Source: Alitta virens
Lineage: Eukaryota; Annelida; Polychaeta; Phyllodocida; Nereididae
Assembly (NCBI GenBank): GCA_932294295.1
Contig: OW028581.1
Coordinates: 12,203,162-12,267,161 of the forward strand
Length of the DNA stretch: 64,000 bases
Direction: 5' to 3'
Part shown: positions 62,701 through 64,000 of the stretch, piece after piece
Layout: the number at the start of each line of letters is the position of its first letter
Numbering within the stretch: position 1 is the stretch's first letter
Made by a program: the position numbers and the translations under genes
Notes under the pieces: generated by a model
Seen by the model: the letters and a program-made list of their open reading frames with translations, nothing else
Databases searched by the model: none
Told to the model about the DNA's origin: nothing

Positions 62701-63650
62701 TTCTGCAGTTTTTCTCATGAAATATTTTGCTGTAACAAATTGAATCTTTCAGATTTCTTGGAAAATTTATATATTTTGCAGTTCTGACTGTCCGTACTGA
62801 CAAACTCACCAACTACATGGATGGCTTTTCAAAAGAACCTCCAGCTTTGGCTGACGTAGAAGATCAGTAAGTACCTTTTCAACGATGTGCAGTGGAGTTA
62901 GCTTAGTCATAGGTGACATAATTATGTAACACTGTAGCGAGTGCGCAGTGTACTTAATAATTTTAATAATTTTTTTATTTATTGATTGAAGCCTTTATTG
63001 CACAATGAACACAAAAAATAACAACTGAATGATGACATTTAAAATAAAAGGGCTGGCATTAACAGAATGATGCACGAGCCCCAACTTACTCATAGTTTCA
63101 AAGAAACTACTTTGTAGATCTTTATACAGCACAAGTACCAATTAATTGCTCATCACTTATCCTATTTTTGTAATGTTTTTTTTTCCAGAGATATTGTCGA
63201 TGAACTGTTCTATCTTCTTGGTGATTACCACTTCAAAAACAAGGAACAGGGGTGTGTGGACTGGTCATTTCTAAGCATTTTACGGATATCGAGCATTATT
63301 TGATGCATATAATTTGTCGGAAACACTAATTTTCTCAAGCTAAAACCGAAAATTGTGTTATTGCCAGAAGTGGTCTATATGAAATTAGAATGTTTTTAAC
63401 ATATGGGCCCATTTATTTTTTTATCTTTACATTTTATAAGTGCTTTCGCGCTTGGTTACTGATACTTTGTATTCATGCAACTAGCGGAAATGTGACGAGC
63501 AATTTAAGGTGATGCTTCTTTTTTTTGTTTCGTTACAGAAAAGCTACGAAATACTACCAACAAGACCTGTGCTTCAACCCGGAACGATTTGACTCATGGG
63601 CGGGAGTGGCTCTTGCGAGAGCAAGCAAACTTGAACAAAAACTCAACGCG
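50710..63650 (+). CDS. CABIN1: Calcineurin-binding protein cabin-1 (N-terminal half, partial)
   Basis: Twenty-eight exons encode 1,085 residues and match vertebrate CABIN1 collinearly: start [13 protein letters not shown] repeats in residues 31-190, the basic block KRRSARVRN (398-406), [10 protein letters not shown] (731-740), [10 protein letters not shown] (about 920-930), [13 protein letters not shown] (about 962-974) and [13 protein letters not shown] (about 1063-1075). CABIN1 is a nuclear scaffold of the HIRA/UBN1/ASF1a chaperone complex that deposits histone H3.3. It is homologous to yeast Hir3, and in vertebrates it also binds calcineurin and MEF2 through C-terminal motifs not present here. 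All exon junctions are GT-AG and phase-consistent. Human CABIN1 is about 2,220 residues, so about half is in the window. An acidic exon-11 segment (residues 290-369) has little similarity to the human protein. Exon coordinates are given in the entries below. Confidence 0.95.
50921..52335. mobile_element. Foldback-like element with 'tcgtcaac' repeat arms
   Basis: The left arm (best part 51003-51060) contains 'aggtcgtcaacta', 'cgtcatcagagct' and 'tcgtcaacaaag'. The right arm (52203-52279) inverted reads 'aggttgtcaacta', 'catcatcagagct' and 'tcgtccacggat' in the same order. Both arms are built from repeats of tcgtcaac. The 1.1 kb between is AT-rich without a recognisable gene. Long, internally repetitive inverted arms are typical of foldback transposons. 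Confidence 0.55.
52422..52499 (+). repeat. 75-bp dispersed element, intron 1 copy
   Basis: 'gaaattcatatccatgacca', 'tgttgaca' and 'caagaagccaggcctcatat' match 54480-54554 in order and orientation, with about 10-15 differences. Confidence 0.75.
52845..52931 (+). CDS. CABIN1: CABIN1 exon 2 (residues 2-30)
   Basis: Acceptor CTAATTGACAG, donor CTCAG|GTAAAA, phase 0 at both ends. Encodes [15 protein letters not shown] to HKTATKEAQ, very close to the human N-terminus. Confidence 0.92.
53052..53165 (+). CDS. CABIN1: CABIN1 exon 3 (residues 31-68), first TPR
   Basis: Acceptor TTAATTTGCAG, donor GAGAG|GTAATA, phase 0. [20 protein letters not shown] has the alternating small and large residues of a TPR helix pair. 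Confidence 0.95.
53412..53543 (+). CDS. CABIN1: CABIN1 exon 4 (residues 69-112), second TPR
   Basis: Acceptor TTGTTTTAG, donor TTGGAG|GTATGT, phase 0. Contains [19 protein letters not shown], matching human LKYSTYKNLAQLAAQREDL. Confidence 0.95.
53765..53866 (+). CDS. CABIN1: CABIN1 exon 5 (residues 113-146), third TPR
   Basis: Acceptor TTTATTCCAG, donor GAGCAG|GTAGGT, phase 0. Contains PLARHAFEQ, nearly identical to human PLARHAFEE. Confidence 0.95.
54083..54161 (+). CDS. CABIN1: CABIN1 exon 6 (residues 147-173)
   Basis: Acceptor CTGTCTTCAG, donor TTACG|GTAAAA, exits in phase 1. Encodes [26 protein letters not shown] is conserved. Confidence 0.95.
54252..54381 (+). CDS. CABIN1: CABIN1 exon 7 (residues 173-216), fourth TPR
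   Basis: Acceptor TTCTCTTGCAG, donor AAATG|GTGGGT, exits in phase 2. Contains [20 protein letters not shown], matching human [20 protein letters not shown]. Confidence 0.95.
54480..54554 (+). repeat. 75-bp dispersed element, intron 7 copy
   Basis: Second copy of the 52422-52499 element, lying between exons 7 and 8. Confidence 0.75.
54722..54770 (+). CDS. CABIN1: CABIN1 exon 8 (residues 216-232)
   Basis: Acceptor GTTTCCACAG, donor GAGGAG|GTGAGA, exits in phase 0. Encodes [17 protein letters not shown]; the cysteine is completed across the junction. Confidence 0.9.
54811..55211. mobile_element. Short inverted-repeat transposon (hAT-like MITE)
   Basis: The terminal repeat 'attacagggttcctgcgggt' at 54811 is matched in inverted form at 55191-55211 with one mismatch over 21 bases. 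The element is 401 bp, non-coding, and lies in CABIN1 intron 8. The CAGGGTTCC core resembles hAT ends. A clear 8-bp target duplication is not visible. Confidence 0.8.
55356..55459 (+). CDS. CABIN1: CABIN1 exon 9 (residues 233-267)
   Basis: Acceptor TTTTATTGCAG, donor TTCAC|GTACGT, exits in phase 2. Encodes [20 protein letters not shown], aligning with human DEALGLRKKRQALI. Confidence 0.92.
55550..55616 (+). CDS. CABIN1: CABIN1 exon 10 (residues 267-289)
   Basis: Acceptor TGTTATTTTAG, donor ATCTG|GTAAGA, exits in phase 0. [15 protein letters not shown] aligns with human WKCLGESLLAMYNHL. Confidence 0.92.
55995..56235 (+). CDS. CABIN1: CABIN1 exon 11 (residues 290-370), acidic segment
   Basis: Acceptor TTGTCTTCCAG, donor AATA|GTAGGT, exits in phase 1. 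After [19 protein letters not shown] the sequence is about one third Glu or Asp and probably disordered. The human protein has a Ser/Thr/Pro/Val-rich segment in the same place, so only the position corresponds. Confidence 0.88.
56817..57003 (+). CDS. CABIN1: CABIN1 exon 12 (residues 370-432), basic block
   Basis: Acceptor ATATTTAAACAG, donor TTTGCT|GTAAGT, exits in phase 2. [20 protein letters not shown] leads to KRRSARVRN, which is identical in human CABIN1 and probably part of a nuclear localisation signal. LLRILP aligns with LLMKFLP. Confidence 0.93.
57123..57359 (+). CDS. CABIN1: CABIN1 exon 13 (residues 432-511)
   Basis: Acceptor TTTTTATCTCAG, donor AAGTG|GTGAGT, exits in phase 2. Begins [19 protein letters not shown] and ends with [18 protein letters not shown] and a helical stretch aligning with the human QDVHEFLLENLTNGGIL region. 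Confidence 0.92.
57511..57588 (+). CDS. CABIN1: CABIN1 exon 14 (residues 511-537)
   Basis: Acceptor TTTTTCTTCCAG, donor CTATG|GTGAGT, phase 2 at both ends. Encodes [20 protein letters not shown]. Confidence 0.9.
57707..57746 (+). CDS. CABIN1: CABIN1 exon 15 (residues 537-550)
   Basis: A 40-base exon with acceptor CTTCTTTTCCAG and donor GCTTTC|GTAAGT. Encodes [18 protein letters not shown] is conserved in human. Confidence 0.9.
57840..57910 (+). CDS. CABIN1: CABIN1 exon 16 (residues 551-574)
   Basis: Acceptor TTTCTATTTTCAG, donor AGAAA|GTATGT, exits in phase 2. [19 protein letters not shown] aligns with human LSCMELQLDQWLLTKGR. Confidence 0.95.
57972..58273. mobile_element. MITE with 20-bp perfect terminal inverted repeats
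   Basis: AGGGCTGTTCCATTTAAAAA at 57972-57991 is repeated exactly inverted at 58254-58273. The 302-bp element in CABIN1 intron 16 is G-rich inside, with a poly-G run after the left end and a directly repeated unit of about 40 bp (gtgagggagggggtctgtca...) at 58136-58215. No coding capacity. Confidence 0.9.
58519..58652 (+). CDS. CABIN1: CABIN1 exon 17 (residues 574-619)
   Basis: Acceptor TCTTTCATCCAG, donor CCGAG|GTACTG, exits in phase 1. [20 protein letters not shown] leads to [12 protein letters not shown], aligning with human LFEDGWLEFVVR. Confidence 0.92.
58811..58881 (+). CDS. CABIN1: CABIN1 exon 18 (residues 619-642)
   Basis: Acceptor CTATCTTTTTCAG, donor GACAGA|GTGAGT, exits in phase 0. 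[20 protein letters not shown] aligns with human [20 protein letters not shown]. Confidence 0.93.
59179..59412 (+). CDS. CABIN1: CABIN1 exon 19 (residues 643-720)
   Basis: Acceptor CTGGTTTACAG, donor GATAAA|GTGAGG, phase 0. [20 protein letters not shown] and [19 protein letters not shown] align with human VIRLPNLHNDSVVSLEEIDK and QSLEEIQRLYEAGDYKAVV. Confidence 0.95.
59675..59755 (+). CDS. CABIN1: CABIN1 exon 20 (residues 721-747)
   Basis: Acceptor TTCGTATTCAG, donor TTCAAG|GTGTGC, phase 0. [20 protein letters not shown] is nearly the human [13 protein letters not shown]. Confidence 0.95.
59877..60001 (+). CDS. CABIN1: CABIN1 exon 21 (residues 748-789)
   Basis: Acceptor GGAATTTCCAG, donor AATAA|GTGTGT, exits in phase 2. 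[17 protein letters not shown] aligns with human KEEWVATVTQLLMGIEQ. The frame stays open past the donor to about 60200, and a second phase-2 donor AA|GTGTGC lies at 60154. The alignment into exon 22 (CLEENSS against ALSADSS) supports the earlier one. Confidence 0.88.
60645..60818 (+). CDS. CABIN1: CABIN1 exon 22 (residues 789-847)
   Basis: Acceptor CTAAATTTTCAG, donor TTGCA|GTAAGT, phase 2. [19 protein letters not shown] aligns with human [29 protein letters not shown] with PWIILHRIIW. Confidence 0.95.
61075..61167 (+). CDS. CABIN1: CABIN1 exon 23 (residues 847-878)
   Basis: Acceptor TTGCAATTCAG, donor GGAGG|GTGAGT, phase 2. [16 protein letters not shown] aligns with human LPSSLMLLNTAHEYLG. 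Confidence 0.95.
61366..61570 (+). CDS. CABIN1: CABIN1 exon 24 (residues 878-946)
   Basis: Acceptor TTCTTTTTTCAG, donor ACCAG|GTAATT, exits in phase 0. Contains [20 protein letters not shown], matching human [20 protein letters not shown]. Confidence 0.95.
62192..62348 (+). CDS. CABIN1: CABIN1 exon 25 (residues 947-999)
   Basis: Acceptor TCATCTTTTCAG, donor TCTG|GTAAGT, exits in phase 1. [20 protein letters not shown] matches human [20 protein letters not shown]. Confidence 0.96.
62782..62866 (+). CDS. CABIN1: CABIN1 exon 26 (residues 999-1027)
   Basis: Acceptor TATATTTTGCAG, donor GATCA|GTAAGT, exits in phase 2. [20 protein letters not shown] aligns with human SLDKVSAYIEGTSTEVPCL. Confidence 0.93.
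62961..63100 (-). mobile_element. Retroelement 3' end, minus-oriented
   Basis: Read on the minus strand, 'gcaataaaggcttcaatcaa' followed by 'taaataaaa' looks like the polyadenylation-like 3' end of a non-LTR element. It lies in CABIN1 intron 26. No coding remnant is seen. Confidence 0.4.
63189..63251 (+). CDS. CABIN1: CABIN1 exon 27 (residues 1027-1048)
   Basis: Acceptor TTTTTTCCAG, donor CAGGG|GTGTGT, phase 2. [18 protein letters not shown] matches human [18 protein letters not shown]. Confidence 0.95.
63539..63650 (+). CDS. CABIN1: CABIN1 exon 28 (residues 1048-1085), last in window
   Basis: Acceptor TTTCGTTACAG, donor AACGCG|GTAAGT, exits in phase 0. [20 protein letters not shown] and [16 protein letters not shown] match human AIKFYMHDICICPNRFDSW and AGMALARASRIQDKLN. 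An intron of unknown length runs from 63651 past the window end. Confidence 0.95.
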
Positions 63651-64000
63651 GTAAGTAATCATTTTATTCTACATCTCACAATCTTCTGTCAATCTTGTGT
63701 CACCTTTTGAAATATTTCATGGCCTGTTATTGTGTTCTTATCTATCTATAACATTTGCAAAATTGTGTACGTGGTTCTACAATTCCCTAGTTTTCAAATT
63801 TAGGTACAGTTTATGATTTCGCTAGAAATTTGGTCCTATGATTTTAGTGCATTACTGATATAAAGCTTTGACAAGTAGATGACAATAAGATTTTATAATT
63901 TTTCGTGTTTTGGTCTTGAAGTTACTAATTTGTATAATATTTCTTTATTTTAACAATTTCTTTTGTTTCATTTAATTTTGTGTTAGAGTGTCTCATGTCA

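Overview
The window is AT-rich animal nuclear DNA. It has spliced genes with GT-AG introns of roughly 80 to 4,000 bases, long gene-poor stretches, tRNA-derived SINE fragments, small inverted-repeat transposons and many tandem repeats. Gene content suggests a marine invertebrate, perhaps a deuterostome; that placement is an inference, because no species marker was recognised.

Left end (1 to about 9,770, minus strand): the 5' part of one gene, running leftward out of the window. A 43-codon first exon (9644-9772) and a 119-codon second exon (5199-5555) join in phase. They are followed, directly or in an alternative transcript, by a very long open exon (1-1712 or slightly longer) coding for a Lys/Asp/Ser/Thr-rich repetitive, disordered protein. 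Short acidic first exon, second exon and one huge low-complexity exon before an unseen C-terminus resemble reticulon genes, but the diagnostic C-terminal domain is outside the window, so this is tentative. Its upstream flank (9780-10270) holds a degenerate 29-nt tandem repeat carrying several interferon-response-element-like GAAANNGAAA motifs.

Middle (about 10,300 to 50,600): a gene desert of about 40 kb in which I recognise no protein-coding gene. It contains fragments of a tRNA-derived SINE family sharing one 3' tail, tandem repeats (17, 19 and 23 nt units, GA, TCTA, GCT and poly-G/poly-C runs), hairpin elements, and one GC-richer patch near 38.2-38.7 kb with a second IRF-like cluster and a TATA box.

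Right end (50,710 to beyond 63,650, plus strand): the N-terminal half of a CABIN1 (calcineurin-binding protein cabin-1, Hir3/HIRA-complex family) orthologue. I reconstructed 28 coding exons (1,085 codons) whose splice phases all agree; the gene leaves the window on the right. The start codon is the last three bases of exon 1. Its introns carry a foldback-like inverted repeat pair, two short inverted-repeat transposons (54811-55211 and 57972-58273) and a duplicated 75-bp element.

The two genes are transcribed away from each other, separated by the desert. Nothing in the window links them functionally.
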